Source of the DNA: CAVPDE01 sp964580575
Lineage (GTDB): Bacteria > Desulfobacterota > DSM-4660 > Desulfatiglandales > HGW-15
NCBI GenBank assembly: GCA_964580575.1
Contig: CAZOLJ010000009.1
Span: forward strand, 1 to 64,000
DNA: 64,000 bases
Direction of reading: 5' to 3'
The position numbers were made by a program, and so were the translations under genes. How positions within the stretch are numbered: the stretch's first letter is position 1; each line of letters starts with the position of its first letter. A model generated the notes under the pieces. That model ran no database searches. It saw only the letters and a program-made list of their open reading frames with translations, and was not told the origin of the DNA. This document shows, in pieces, positions 16,276 through 25,149 of this stretch.

Positions 16276-16315
16276 CCGGGGGACGTCTCGGCATAAGAGC
16301 TTGAGAGACGCCCGG
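16276..16315. other. Intercistronic hairpin before the corrinoid-protein gene
   Basis: CCGGG (16276-16280) and GTCTC (16285-16289) pair with GAGAC (16305-16309) and CCCGG (16311-16315). The hairpin lies between the ligase and the corrinoid-protein gene. It lacks a U-tract and may set relative transcript levels. Confidence 0.4.
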
Positions 16316-16344
16316 GAGTTGGAGGATGGAAAAGGAGATCGTTT

Positions 16345-16977
16345 ATGGCGGAAGCCTTGGTCCAAGCTCTTGTGGATATGAAAGAGGCCGAGGCCCTGCA
16401 GAGGGCCAAGCAATTGCTTGCTGAGGGGACGGAACCTCTAAAAATCCTGGGGAGTTGCTCCATGGCCATGGAGATCGTCGGGCAGCGCTTTGAGAAGGGG
16501 GTGTATTTCTTGCCCCATCTCATGATGGCGGGGGAGATGCTGAAACAGATTTCTGCAATGATCAAACCTCTTGTGCAGGAACAGAAAGCCGAAGCAAAGA
16601 AGGGAAGGGTGCTGATCGGCACCGTGGAAGGGGATATCCACGACATCGGTAAGAACATCGTCGTCTTTCTGCTGGAAGCAAACGGTTTTGAAGTGCGCGA
16701 CATTGGTATCAATCAAAAACCTGCCAAGTTTGTCGAAGCCGTCAAGGAGTTTCAGCCCAAGGTGGTAGGGATGAGTGGATTGCTCACCCTGGCGTTTGAC
16801 TCCATGAAGAAGACCGTGGAAGCGATCAAAGAAGCAGGACTGCGTGAAACGGTGCGGATCGTGATCGGCGGAGGTGTCGTCACGGAGAAGATCAAGGACT
16901 ACAGCGGCGCGGATGCGTATGCTCCTGACGCGATGGCAGGCGTGAGACTTGCCAAAGAGTGGACGCAGAGGAGATAG
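16345..16977 (+). CDS. Corrinoid (B12-binding) methyltransferase protein
   Basis: A 210-residue protein of the MtaC/MtbC/MetH corrinoid family. The N-terminal helical cap (about 1-85) is followed by the Rossmann-like cobalamin domain with the lower-ligand motif GDIHDIGKN, where histidine coordinates cobalt, then VGMSGLLTLAFDSMKKT and VIGGGVVTEKI. It would carry a methyl group on Co(III) between methyltransferases. AAGGAG precedes the ATG at good spacing. The URO-D-type methyltransferase starts one base after its stop, so they are a pair. Confidence 0.93.
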   Translation: MAEALVQALVDMKEAEALQRAKQLLAEGTEPLKILGSCSMAMEIVGQRFEKGVYFLPHLMMAGEMLKQISAMIKPLVQEQKAEAKKGRVLIGTVEGDIHDIGKNIVVFLLEANGFEVRDIGINQKPAKFVEAVKEFQPKVVGMSGLLTLAFDSMKKTVEAIKEAGLRETVRIVIGGGVVTEKIKDYSGADAYAPDAMAGVRLAKEWTQRR

Positions 16978-16978
16978 C

Positions 16979-18328
16979 ATGCAACAACGATTCCTGGAAG
17001 CCTCGGCTGAGGCGGAGAAGAAACAGGAGGAAAGGTACGGCATCTGGCTCAAGGGGGAAGGCATCCCCTTTGTCGACGAAAAAGCGGAGAGGGCTTACCG
17101 GGAACGGGTCATCCTGATGAAAGAGGCGATCCAGCTCAGGCAAAGGCCCAATCGCATTCCTGTGTGCCCCTCAGCCGGCTTCTTCCCCATGCAGTATGCG
17201 GGGATTACCATGTACGATGCGATGTATGACTACCGCGCTCTCGGAACAGCGTGGGAGTCCTACCATCTCGACCTTGAGCCGGATGCCTACAACGGCCCCA
17301 CGACGATCGTGCCCGGCAAGGTGCTGGACATCCTGGATCTGAAGCTCTACGAGTGGCCGGGACATGGTGTTTCTCACGAGCGGGAATACCAGTACGTTGA
17401 AGTGGAGTACATGAAGGCGGAGGAATACCAGGACTTGATCGACGACCCCACCGCCTTTTTTCTGAATGTCTACTTCCCTCGCATCTTCGGGTCTCTCAAG
17501 CCCTTGGCCGCTTTTCCCCTTCTTCCTCCGGTGAACGAAATCCCCATGGTGCCGCCGCTCGCCATGCCTTTTGGGGCAGAGAACATGAAGGCGGCCTTGG
17601 AATGCCTCGCTAAGGCGGGAGAGGAAGCGCTTCGTTGGAGAGCGGCAATACGGGAGATCGGCGGCCGCATCATGGGAAAGGGGTTCCCCGCTTTTTCAGG
17701 GGGCTTCACCAAGGCGCCTTTTGACGTGATAGGGGACAGCTTGAGAGGCACCCAGGGAGTCATGCTGGACATGTTCCGTTTTCCGGATGAGCTGAAAGAG
17801 GCCTGCGAGCGATTGATCCCGAGCATGATCAAATGCGCTGTAGGGGCATGCAACGCAACCGGCCACATCATGCCTTTCATGCCTCTTCACAAGGGCGCAG
17901 ACGGCTTTATGTCCCAGGAGCAGTTCAAGACTTTTTATTGGCCGAGCCTGAGGAAACTCATCATCGGCCTGGTCAACGAAGGACTGGTGCCTCAGCTTTT
18001 TGCCGAGGGATCGTACAACGATCGTCTCGAAGTCATTTCCGATGTCCCCAAGGGCAAGGTGGTGTGGTGGTTTGACCGGACGGACATGAAAAAGGCGAAA
18101 GAGACGGTGGGCAGAGTGGCCTGCGTGGCGGGGAATGTCCCGTTGGATCTGCTGTGTACCGGCACTCTTGACGAGGTTAAGGCTTACTGTAAGGAACTCA
18201 TCGACGTGGCCGGCGCGGGTGGAGGATTTATCCTCTCGACAGGAGCAGGAATCCAGGGTTCGAGAAAAGAAAATGTGAAAGCCATGATCGAGTTCTGCAA
18301 GGACTACGGCAGATACGGAAAGAGATAG
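16979..18328 (+). CDS. Uroporphyrinogen decarboxylase (URO-D) family methyltransferase
   Basis: A 449-residue member of the URO-D superfamily, to which the MtaA/MtbA/CmuA corrinoid-linked methyltransferases belong. Recognisable parts are the IPVCPSAGFFPMQYAGIT region, HKGADGFMSQEQFKTFYWPS, QLFAEGSYNDRLEVI, and CVAGNVPLDLLCTGT. The His-x-Cys zinc motif of classic MtaA/MtbA is not seen, so the metal site differs or its role is not standard. ATG at 16979 with GGAG upstream is preferred over an overlapping start at 16949. The pairing with a corrinoid protein in an acyl-CoA operon suggests demethylation or methyl transfer linked to the carried substrate. Confidence 0.85.
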   Translation: MQQRFLEASAEAEKKQEERYGIWLKGEGIPFVDEKAERAYRERVILMKEAIQLRQRPNRIPVCPSAGFFPMQYAGITMYDAMYDYRALGTAWESYHLDLEPDAYNGPTTIVPGKVLDILDLKLYEWPGHGVSHEREYQYVEVEYMKAEEYQDLIDDPTAFFLNVYFPRIFGSLKPLAAFPLLPPVNEIPMVPPLAMPFGAENMKAALECLAKAGEEALRWRAAIREIGGRIMGKGFPAFSGGFTKAPFDVIGDSLRGTQGVMLDMFRFPDELKEACERLIPSMIKCAVGACNATGHIMPFMPLHKGADGFMSQEQFKTFYWPSLRKLIIGLVNEGLVPQLFAEGSYNDRLEVISDVPKGKVVWWFDRTDMKKAKETVGRVACVAGNVPLDLLCTGTLDEVKAYCKELIDVAGAGGGFILSTGAGIQGSRKENVKAMIEFCKDYGRYGKR

Positions 18329-18337
18329 AGGAGTCCC

Positions 18338-19486
18338 ATGGGCTTCAATCTGACCAAAGAGCAGATTGACATCCAGAAAGCGGCCAGGGAATTTGCCGAA
18401 GGCGAGCTCAGGCCCGTCGCAAGGGATCTAGACGCCAGAGAGACCTTCGACGACCGCTTGTGGAAAAAGGCGGCCGAACTGGGGTTTCTGGCCGTGTTCG
18501 TGAATGAGAAATATGGCGGCTTGGGGCTAGGCTATCTTGAGCAGTGCTTGATCGTTGAGGAGTTCGCCCGCGTGGACCTTGGAATCGCCCATGCCCTTGA
18601 ATCCACCTTTTTCGGGACCCAACTCATCCAGTTTGCAGGCAATGAAAAACAGAAGGAGAAGTATCTGCCTCCCCTATGCCGTGGGGAGATGCGGATGGGC
18701 GTTGCGATCACAGAGCCGGATGCCGGAAGCGACGTGACGTCCGTGACCACGCAAGCGATCAAAGACAACGGGGACTATGTCATCAGCGGAAACAAGATCT
18801 TCATCACCAACGCCACGCTCGCCGATTTCCTGATTGTCCTGTGCGTTACCCATCCCGATCACCCCAAAAAGCACGACAGGTTCAGCACGATCCTGGTGGA
18901 GACGAACAGGGCAGGATATGAAGCCAATGTTTTGCACGGTAAGCTTTCGCTCCGGCCGTCGAATACGGGCGAAGTGGCGTTCAAAGGGGTCAGAGTCCCC
19001 CTGGGCAATCTTCTGGGCAAGGAAGGAAGGGGCTTTTACAATGTCATGGAATTCTTCAACCGGACGCGCGTCCAAGTGGCCGCCCTGGGGGTGGGGACGG
19101 CACAGGGTGCCCTGGACAAAGCCGTCGCCTACGTGCGCCGGCGCGAGCAGTTTGGAAGTCCTCTTGGAGCTTTCCAGCTCGTGCAGGGAAAAATCGCGGA
19201 AATGGTCACGATGACCGAAGCGGCTCGATCCCTATGCTATCGCGCGGCATCAAAACTCGATTCCAAATCCCCTGATCCGGCGCTCAGCTCTATGGCGAAG
19301 TGGTACTGCGCGGAGGTGGCGGTGAAAGTTGCTGACGACGCCATCCAGCTTCATGGGGGATATGGCATCCTCGAAGAGTATGATGTGGCTCATTACTGGC
19401 GCAATGCAAAAGTCCTGGAGATCTTTGAAGGAAGCAAAGAGATAGAGAAGATCCTTATCGGTAAAAAGATTCTCAGCGCGAGATGA
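18338..19486 (+). CDS. Acyl-CoA dehydrogenase
   Basis: A 382-residue acyl-CoA dehydrogenase: MGFNLTKEQIDIQKAAREF start, ITEPDAGSDVTS, KIFITNATLADF, QLHGGYGILEEY, and the catalytic region LEIFEGSKEIEKILIG. It differs clearly from the enzyme at 1205, so the two probably have different substrates. It follows the methyltransferase gene by 9 bases and precedes livG by 6, placing oxidation in the same transcript as uptake and activation. Electrons would go to an ETF such as the one at 2474-4268. Confidence 0.92.
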   Translation: MGFNLTKEQIDIQKAAREFAEGELRPVARDLDARETFDDRLWKKAAELGFLAVFVNEKYGGLGLGYLEQCLIVEEFARVDLGIAHALESTFFGTQLIQFAGNEKQKEKYLPPLCRGEMRMGVAITEPDAGSDVTSVTTQAIKDNGDYVISGNKIFITNATLADFLIVLCVTHPDHPKKHDRFSTILVETNRAGYEANVLHGKLSLRPSNTGEVAFKGVRVPLGNLLGKEGRGFYNVMEFFNRTRVQVAALGVGTAQGALDKAVAYVRRREQFGSPLGAFQLVQGKIAEMVTMTEAARSLCYRAASKLDSKSPDPALSSMAKWYCAEVAVKVADDAIQLHGGYGILEEYDVAHYWRNAKVLEIFEGSKEIEKILIGKKILSAR

Positions 19487-19492
19487 GTAAGG

Positions 19493-20311
19493 ATGCAAAA
19501 CAACGGCCAAGTGGCATTGCGGATTGATAGCGTCACACTCGGTTTTGGCGGAGTGACTGCGCTATCCAACGTGAGCATGGACCTCAAGGGGAACGAGATC
19601 CTCGCGGTCATCGGCCCGAATGGGGCAGGCAAGACCGCTCTGCTGAACTGCATCAGCGGTTTCTACAAGCCTCAAAAGGGAGACATCGTCTATGCCGGCC
19701 GAGAAATCACGAGAATGCGGCCGGACAAACTGGCCAACCTTGGGATTGCAAGGACCTTTCAGAACATCGAGCTCTACACCGGGCTGAGCACTCAAGACAA
19801 TATCATGGCGTCCCGGCACGCGCTGATGAAGCAAAATTTTGTGAGCGGTGCGCTGTATCTTGGTTGGGCGCAAAAGGAGGAAATCAGGCACCGGCAGGTC
19901 GTGGAAGAAATCATTGACTTTCTGGAAATAGCGCACATCCGAAAGAAGATCGTCGGCCTTCTGCCCTACGGTCTTCGGAAACGGGTCGAGCTGGCCAGAG
20001 CATTGGCTCTTGAGCCCAAGGTTTTGCTTCTTGACGAACCTATGGCAGGAATGAACCTGGAAGAAAAGGAGGACATCGCGCGGTTCATCATCGACGCGTT
20101 TGAGGGGCAAGGGGCCACTTACCCGGACACACCGGTTCTGAGGGATGGAATCCGGTCCATTGTACTCGTCGAGCACGATATGGGGGTCGTGATGGACCTG
20201 GCGGATCGAGTCGTCGTTCTCGATTTCGGGCGCAAAATCGCCGAGGGCACGCCCTCAGAGATCAGCGCCAACCCCGCGGTGATCAGCGCCTACCTGGGGA
20301 AGGGGAAGTAG
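19493..20311 (+). CDS. livG: Branched-chain amino acid-type ABC transporter, ATP-binding protein LivG
   Basis: A 272-residue ATPase. Walker A is GPNGAGKTALLN, the signature is degenerate (LPYGLRKRVELARAL), Walker B is VLLLDEPMAGMN, and the switch histidine is in VLVEHDMGVV. It has an insertion before the H-loop (about FEGQGATYPDTPVLRDG). The C-terminal VLDFGRKIAEGTP is typical of LivG. The next gene begins immediately after its stop. In this operon the likely cargo is an organic acid rather than an amino acid. Confidence 0.92.
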   Translation: MQNNGQVALRIDSVTLGFGGVTALSNVSMDLKGNEILAVIGPNGAGKTALLNCISGFYKPQKGDIVYAGREITRMRPDKLANLGIARTFQNIELYTGLSTQDNIMASRHALMKQNFVSGALYLGWAQKEEIRHRQVVEEIIDFLEIAHIRKKIVGLLPYGLRKRVELARALALEPKVLLLDEPMAGMNLEEKEDIARFIIDAFEGQGATYPDTPVLRDGIRSIVLVEHDMGVVMDLADRVVVLDFGRKIAEGTPSEISANPAVISAYLGKGK

Positions 20312-21106
20312 ATGCTGTTAGTGAAGAACATTGAAGTGGCCTACATGAAGGTCATTCAGGTCCTGAGAGGCGTATCCCTGGAAGTCCATGAGGGGAAGAT
20401 CGCCGCCCTGCTCGGAGCCAACGGGGCGGGAAAAACGACCACGCTGAAGGCCATATCCGGGATGCTGAAGACAGAAGAAGGAGAGGTCACGGACGGCAGT
20501 ATTGCATTTAACGGCAAAAGGATTGATGGGTATGGTCCGGAGGTGATTGCCGCCATGGGGATCAGCCAGGCCATGGAGGGGCGAAGGGTTCTCGAACACC
20601 TCAGCGTTGAGGAAAACTTGTTGGTCGGCGCCTACTGTCGAAAAGACCGGGCTGGAGTCAAGAAAGATCTGGAGCTCGTTTTCGATTACTTCCCGAAGAT
20701 CAAGCTCCTTCGCCAACGGACAAGCGGCTACCTCTCGGGCGGGGAACAACAGATGCTCGTGATCGGCCGAGCCCTCATGGCGCGTCCCCGGCTGATGCTT
20801 CTCGACGAACCTTCTCTTGGTCTTGCCCCTTTGATCATCGAAGATATTTACCACATCATCGACAGAATCCGTGCGGACCAGAAGATGGCCATTCTCCTGG
20901 TGGAGCAAAATGCGAGGGCCGCCCTTGGGATTGCAGACGAGGGTTATGTCATGGAAAACGGCAGAATCGTGATGGGAGGCCCAGCAGATAAGTTGAGGGA
21001 TAATGAGGACGTACGGGAATTTTACCTGGGACTTTCTGCACTGGGGTCGAGAAAGAGCTATCGCGATGTAAAGCACTACAGGCGAAAGAAGAGGTGGCTG
21101 GGATAA
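20312..21106 (+). CDS. livF: Branched-chain amino acid-type ABC transporter, ATP-binding protein LivF
   Basis: A 264-residue ATPase with Walker A GANGAGKTTTLKA, signature LSGGEQQMLVIGRAL and Walker B LMLLDEPSLGLAP. As in other LivF proteins, the usual H-loop is VEQNARAAL with glutamine. The C-terminus has an unusual basic tail (YRRKKRWLG) after the normal end. It pairs with LivG as the heterodimeric motor of the importer. Confidence 0.92.
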   Translation: MLLVKNIEVAYMKVIQVLRGVSLEVHEGKIAALLGANGAGKTTTLKAISGMLKTEEGEVTDGSIAFNGKRIDGYGPEVIAAMGISQAMEGRRVLEHLSVEENLLVGAYCRKDRAGVKKDLELVFDYFPKIKLLRQRTSGYLSGGEQQMLVIGRALMARPRLMLLDEPSLGLAPLIIEDIYHIIDRIRADQKMAILLVEQNARAALGIADEGYVMENGRIVMGGPADKLRDNEDVREFYLGLSALGSRKSYRDVKHYRRKKRWLG

Positions 21107-21109
21107 TAC

Positions 21110-21183
21110 GAGTAAGGAGTAACAAGTGACAAGTGACAAGCAAAAGAAGGCTCGTCACTCGTCAGCGGAGCGGACTCGTCACC
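21110..21183. repeat. Heptamer-repeat hairpin (GTGACAA family)
   Basis: The left arm (21110-21141) is built of GAGTAAG/GTGACAA units; the right arm (21150-21183) has complementary CTCGTCA units interrupted by AGCGGAGCGG. The same words occur at 41013-41086 and 56139-56213. It fills the gap between livF and the ligase and would be mistaken for an N-terminal extension of the latter. Confidence 0.65.
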
Positions 21184-21203
21184 AGCGAAGCGAAAAGATT
21201 AGG

Positions 21204-23132
21204 ATGCAGCTGATGTATACAGATAAGGGTGATACCTGGCCCAAGGTCCTGAAGCACAACTGCGAAAAATACTGCGACACCCGCAGGGCCTTGCGCGAAA
21301 AGCACTATGGGATCTGGCAGCCCTCCACATGGAAGGACTATTATCTCCGTGTGAAATCACTGGCCCTGGGGTTGATGTCCCTGGGCCTTAAAGCGGGAGA
21401 CAAGGTTCTTATCGTCGGGGACAATGCGCCGCAATGGTATTACGCCGAATTGGCAACCCAAGCCGACCACGGCGTAGCCGTGGGTGCCTATTCGGACCTA
21501 ACCCCTCGGGAAATTCAATACCTCGCCGAGAATTCGGAGGCCTCCTTCGCGATCGTGCAAGACCAGGAGCAGGTGGACAAATTGCTTCAAGTCAAGGATG
21601 CCCTCCCTCTTCTGAAGAAGGTCCTTTTCTGGAGCTACAAAGGTTTGGCCCACTACAAGGATCCTGCCCTGATGGGATTCAGGGAGGTAGTGGAACGCGG
21701 TGAAGCGCACGAAAAGGAACATCCGGGGCTCTTTGAGCGCAATGTGGAAAGCGGCCAAGCGGATGATGTCTGTGCCATTGTCTACACGTCAGGAACCAGC
21801 GGTGAGGTCCCCAAAGGGGCGGTCCACACCTACAGGACATTGAGGGCGGGCGCGGAATATCACCTGTGTCTCGACCCGTGGGTTGAAGATGACAATATCG
21901 TGCCCTTCCTTCCACCCGTTTGGATCAACGAGCAGTGGCTTGCATTGGGGTGTCATCTCCTTTCAGCTTGTGTGCTCAACTTCGCTGAGGGACCTGAAAC
22001 CCAACAGCGGGACGCGATGGAAATAGGTCCCAGCATTGTATTCCGCGGAGCCCGGCTTTGGGAGAGTCAGGCCGCAATGGTGAGGGCGAGGATTTCAAAC
22101 TCCGATCCCATCAAACGGTTTGCCTTTCGGGTGCTCATGCCTGTGGGCCATCAGATGGCCGAAGTATCGTACAAGAAGCAGAAACCGGGGCTGTTCCTGA
22201 GAATGATCTATTGGATGGCCGATGCCACGCTTTTTGAGCCTATAAGACACAGCCTGGGGCTGCACAAGGCCAGGATTTGTTATACGAGCGGCACCATGCT
22301 CAGCGCGGACGCCTTCAAATTCTACTATGCCCTCAATCTCCCTCTCAAGAGCCTCTACGGAACCACAGAGGGTGGAGCCCTGAGCGGCGCAAGAAATGAC
22401 GATATCTGCTCGGAGACGGTTGGCCCTGCACACAAGGGAGCGGAAGTGAGAATAACCGATGACGGAGAGATCCTTTACAGACAGCCCGGCACTTTTGTCG
22501 GGTATTACAAGAATCCGGAGAAGACCTCGGAAGCGCTTAAGGATGGATGGTTCCACACCGGGGACAGCGGGTTCCTCAGGGACGACGGGCACATTGTGCT
22601 TGCGGGCAGGCTGAAGGATCTTATTCGACTGGCAAACGGAGACACCCTTGGCCCCCAAGAGATAGAAAGCAGGCTGAGGTTCAGCCCTTATATCAAGGAT
22701 GCGTGGATACTCGCCCCCCCTGGCGCACGCTACGCGTCGGCCATCATCATCATCGATTACGAGAGCGTGGGGAAGTGGGCCGGAGAGAGGAGGGTGCCTT
22801 ACAGCACTTTCACAGAACTCGCTCAAGGGCAGGAGGTTTACGAATTGATAAAACGGGATATCGACAGGGTCAACACCACCTTGTCCCCCGGCTCCAGGAT
22901 AAGGAAGTACGTCATTCTCCACAGGGAATTCGATCCTGACGAGGGGGAACTCACCAGGAACAGAAGACTGAGAAGGGCATTTCTGGAAAAACGTTACAGC
23001 GAACTCATTGAAGCGATTTATAGGGACAGGACCGAGGTGCCGGTCGAAGCCCGGGTCGGACACAGCGACGCAGGCAAGGAAACCATCAAGACGACGCTTC
23101 GAATCCAGTCTGTTGAAGGAGCTGACGCATGA
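21204..23132 (+). CDS. Long-chain-type AMP-forming acyl-CoA synthetase
   Basis: A 642-residue ligase of the long (FadD15/eukaryote-like) subgroup. It has the P-loop IVYTSGTSGEVPKGAVH, A5 motif LYGTTEGG, WFHTGDSGFL, GRLKDLIRLANGDTLGPQEIE and the subgroup C-terminal motif GELTRNRRLRR in place of PTGK. The start is the ATG at 21204 (preceded by TTAGG); the upstream open frame only translates the repeat hairpin. It lies between livF and livH and overlaps livH by 4 bases, so ligase and importer are made together. Confidence 0.9.
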   Translation: MQLMYTDKGDTWPKVLKHNCEKYCDTRRALREKHYGIWQPSTWKDYYLRVKSLALGLMSLGLKAGDKVLIVGDNAPQWYYAELATQADHGVAVGAYSDLTPREIQYLAENSEASFAIVQDQEQVDKLLQVKDALPLLKKVLFWSYKGLAHYKDPALMGFREVVERGEAHEKEHPGLFERNVESGQADDVCAIVYTSGTSGEVPKGAVHTYRTLRAGAEYHLCLDPWVEDDNIVPFLPPVWINEQWLALGCHLLSACVLNFAEGPETQQRDAMEIGPSIVFRGARLWESQAAMVRARISNSDPIKRFAFRVLMPVGHQMAEVSYKKQKPGLFLRMIYWMADATLFEPIRHSLGLHKARICYTSGTMLSADAFKFYYALNLPLKSLYGTTEGGALSGARNDDICSETVGPAHKGAEVRITDDGEILYRQPGTFVGYYKNPEKTSEALKDGWFHTGDSGFLRDDGHIVLAGRLKDLIRLANGDTLGPQEIESRLRFSPYIKDAWILAPPGARYASAIIIIDYESVGKWAGERRVPYSTFTELAQGQEVYELIKRDIDRVNTTLSPGSRIRKYVILHREFDPDEGELTRNRRLRRAFLEKRYSELIEAIYRDRTEVPVEARVGHSDAGKETIKTTLRIQSVEGADA

Positions 23133-24016
23133 CCTTCTTTTTGCAACTCGTGGTTACCGGCTTGGCCCAGGGCATGGTCTATGCCCTCATCGCCATAGGC
23201 TTTGTGATCATTCTCAAATGCTCCGAGGTGTTTAACATTGCCCAGGGACATTTCGTTCTGATCGGCGGCTATCTCGGCTTCACCTTCTTGGTGACCTTCG
23301 GCTTGCCGATATGGGCCGCTCTCGTGATGGCGATCGTGACGGCAATCTTCATGGGCTTGTTGATCGAACGCCTGATCCTCCGTCCTCTGCTCGGTGAACC
23401 GGTGCTTGCCGTGGTCATGGCGACCATAGCCCTCTCCACGATATTGGGAGGGCTGGCGACCCTGCTTTGGGGCGCGGAATACAAGGCTTACCACGGATTG
23501 CTGCCAACCATTAATTTAAAAGTGGGCGCCATATCCGTACCTTCGGAGTCCTTGATCGGGCTCATCGTCTCGGTGATTTGTGTGGTGATCCTCATGATCG
23601 TCTTTCGCTACACCAAGATCGGGTTGGCCATGAGGGCCACAGCCGAGGATTTGCAGGTGGTTCAGAGTGTCGGCATCAAAGCGACAACCGTCTATGCGGT
23701 GTCATGGGTCATCGCGAGTGTGGTCGGGGTCATCGGCGGCATCCTCCTGGGGGGCGTTTCCGGCGCGAACATGGAACTCGCAAATATCGGCCTCAAGGCG
23801 TTCGCCGTGGTGCTGCTGGGCGGGGTGAACTCCATCGGCGGGGCCATTGTAGGCGGAATCATACTGGGCATGCTGGAAAACGTCGCTGCCGGTTACCTGG
23901 ACCCTCTTCTGCCCGGCGGAGCACTGGCTCAGGTCTTCCCCTTTTTTGTCATGATCATCGTGCTCATCTTCAGGCCTTATGGGCTCTTTGGCCTGGTCAG
24001 GATCGAGAGGGTTTAA
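23129..24016 (+). CDS. livH: Branched-chain amino acid-type ABC transporter permease LivH
   Basis: A 295-residue permease with about eight helices. Family blocks seen are GLAQGMVYALIAIGFVIILK, FNIAQGHFVLIGGY, the cytoplasmic FRYTKIGLAMRATAEDLQVVQSVGI coupling helix region and GGVNSIGGAIVGGIILG. It starts in an ATGA overlap with the ligase and is followed 3 bases later by livM. Confidence 0.93.
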   Translation: MTFFLQLVVTGLAQGMVYALIAIGFVIILKCSEVFNIAQGHFVLIGGYLGFTFLVTFGLPIWAALVMAIVTAIFMGLLIERLILRPLLGEPVLAVVMATIALSTILGGLATLLWGAEYKAYHGLLPTINLKVGAISVPSESLIGLIVSVICVVILMIVFRYTKIGLAMRATAEDLQVVQSVGIKATTVYAVSWVIASVVGVIGGILLGGVSGANMELANIGLKAFAVVLLGGVNSIGGAIVGGIILGMLENVAAGYLDPLLPGGALAQVFPFFVMIIVLIFRPYGLFGLVRIERV

Positions 24017-24019
24017 GCC

Positions 24020-25075
24020 ATGGCTTTGGGCATAGGAACCTTTCAAGAAAATTACGGCCAGGATATGGCTATCTTCCACTCGAAGCTGCAATGGGGCAGT
24101 GTGCTTGCCTTTCTTGTCTTTCTGTTTGCATGCCCCCTCTTTTGCAGCGACAGGATACTCACCATACTGACCATGATGGGGATTTCGGTCATCAGCGTTC
24201 ACGGGCTCAACATCTTGACCGGCTACTGCGGTCAAATCTCCATCGGCCATGCAGGCTTCATGGCCGTGGGAGGGTACACTTCGGCCATTTTGTGCGCCAA
24301 GCTCGGTGTCCCGTTCTGGCTGGCTCTCCCCTGTGGTGCCCTGGCCGCCGGTATCGCCGGTTTGATCTTCGGCCTCCCTTCCTTAAAGATCAAGGGCTTC
24401 TACCTCATCATGGCGACCATTGCCGCTCATTTTATTATCATCTGGGCGGTTATCCAACTGCACAGCATTACCGGTGGAGCGGACGGCCTCAGTGTGCCCA
24501 GGGCCAAGATAGGAAGCCTTTCGCTGAGCTCCAAGACCAACTATTTCTACCTGGTGATGGGGTTGACCTGCCTGGCCACCCTGGTGGCCAAGAATATTGT
24601 GCGAACCAAGGCAGGAAGAGCGTTCATCGCGATCCGGGACAATGATCTGGCGGCAGAGGTCATGGGGGTCAGTCTTTGGAGCTACAAGCTGCAGGCATTC
24701 TTTATCGGTTGTGTGTATGCGGGAGTGGCCGGGGCATTGCTCATTCACTACTACAGTTTCGCCAGCACGGACCAGTTCCCCTTTATGGATTCTGTCTGGT
24801 ATCTGGGAATGCTGATCGTCGGCGGTATGGGCAGTACCACAGGGGCTGTTTTAGGCGCCGTGGCCCTCAAGCTGCTGGATGAACTCGTGACCATTGCTGG
24901 ACCGATCTTGTCCGCTGCGGTTGCGCCGCAGGCAGCGGCGTCCTTGGCCCTCATATCGCATGGACTCGTTATCATCATTTTTCTTATTTTTGAGCCAAGG
25001 GGACTTCATCACCGCTGGGAAATGGTCAAGGCCTACTTCAGGCTTTGGCCTTTCTCCCACGAAGTGTCAGAATGA
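24020..25075 (+). CDS. livM: Branched-chain amino acid-type ABC transporter permease LivM
   Basis: A 351-residue permease with a soluble N-terminal leader and eight or more helices. Landmarks are GLNILTGYCGQISIGHAGFMAVGGY, FGLPSLKIKGFYLIMATIAA, the coupling region RTKAGRAFIAIRDNDLAAEVMGV and GGMGSTTGAVLGAV. It completes the first permease pair. Confidence 0.93.
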   Translation: MALGIGTFQENYGQDMAIFHSKLQWGSVLAFLVFLFACPLFCSDRILTILTMMGISVISVHGLNILTGYCGQISIGHAGFMAVGGYTSAILCAKLGVPFWLALPCGALAAGIAGLIFGLPSLKIKGFYLIMATIAAHFIIIWAVIQLHSITGGADGLSVPRAKIGSLSLSSKTNYFYLVMGLTCLATLVAKNIVRTKAGRAFIAIRDNDLAAEVMGVSLWSYKLQAFFIGCVYAGVAGALLIHYYSFASTDQFPFMDSVWYLGMLIVGGMGSTTGAVLGAVALKLLDELVTIAGPILSAAVAPQAAASLALISHGLVIIIFLIFEPRGLHHRWEMVKAYFRLWPFSHEVSE

Positions 25076-25149
25076 AAGGGGGTGATCCCGTTTCATAACA
25101 TGTGTTTGGAGGATTCGAACGAAACCATGAAAGGAAAAGGAGGGAAGAG

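Noticed and set aside
21126..21203. N-terminal extension of the 642-residue ligase
   Set aside because: The residues are only a translation of the GTGACAA repeat hairpin.
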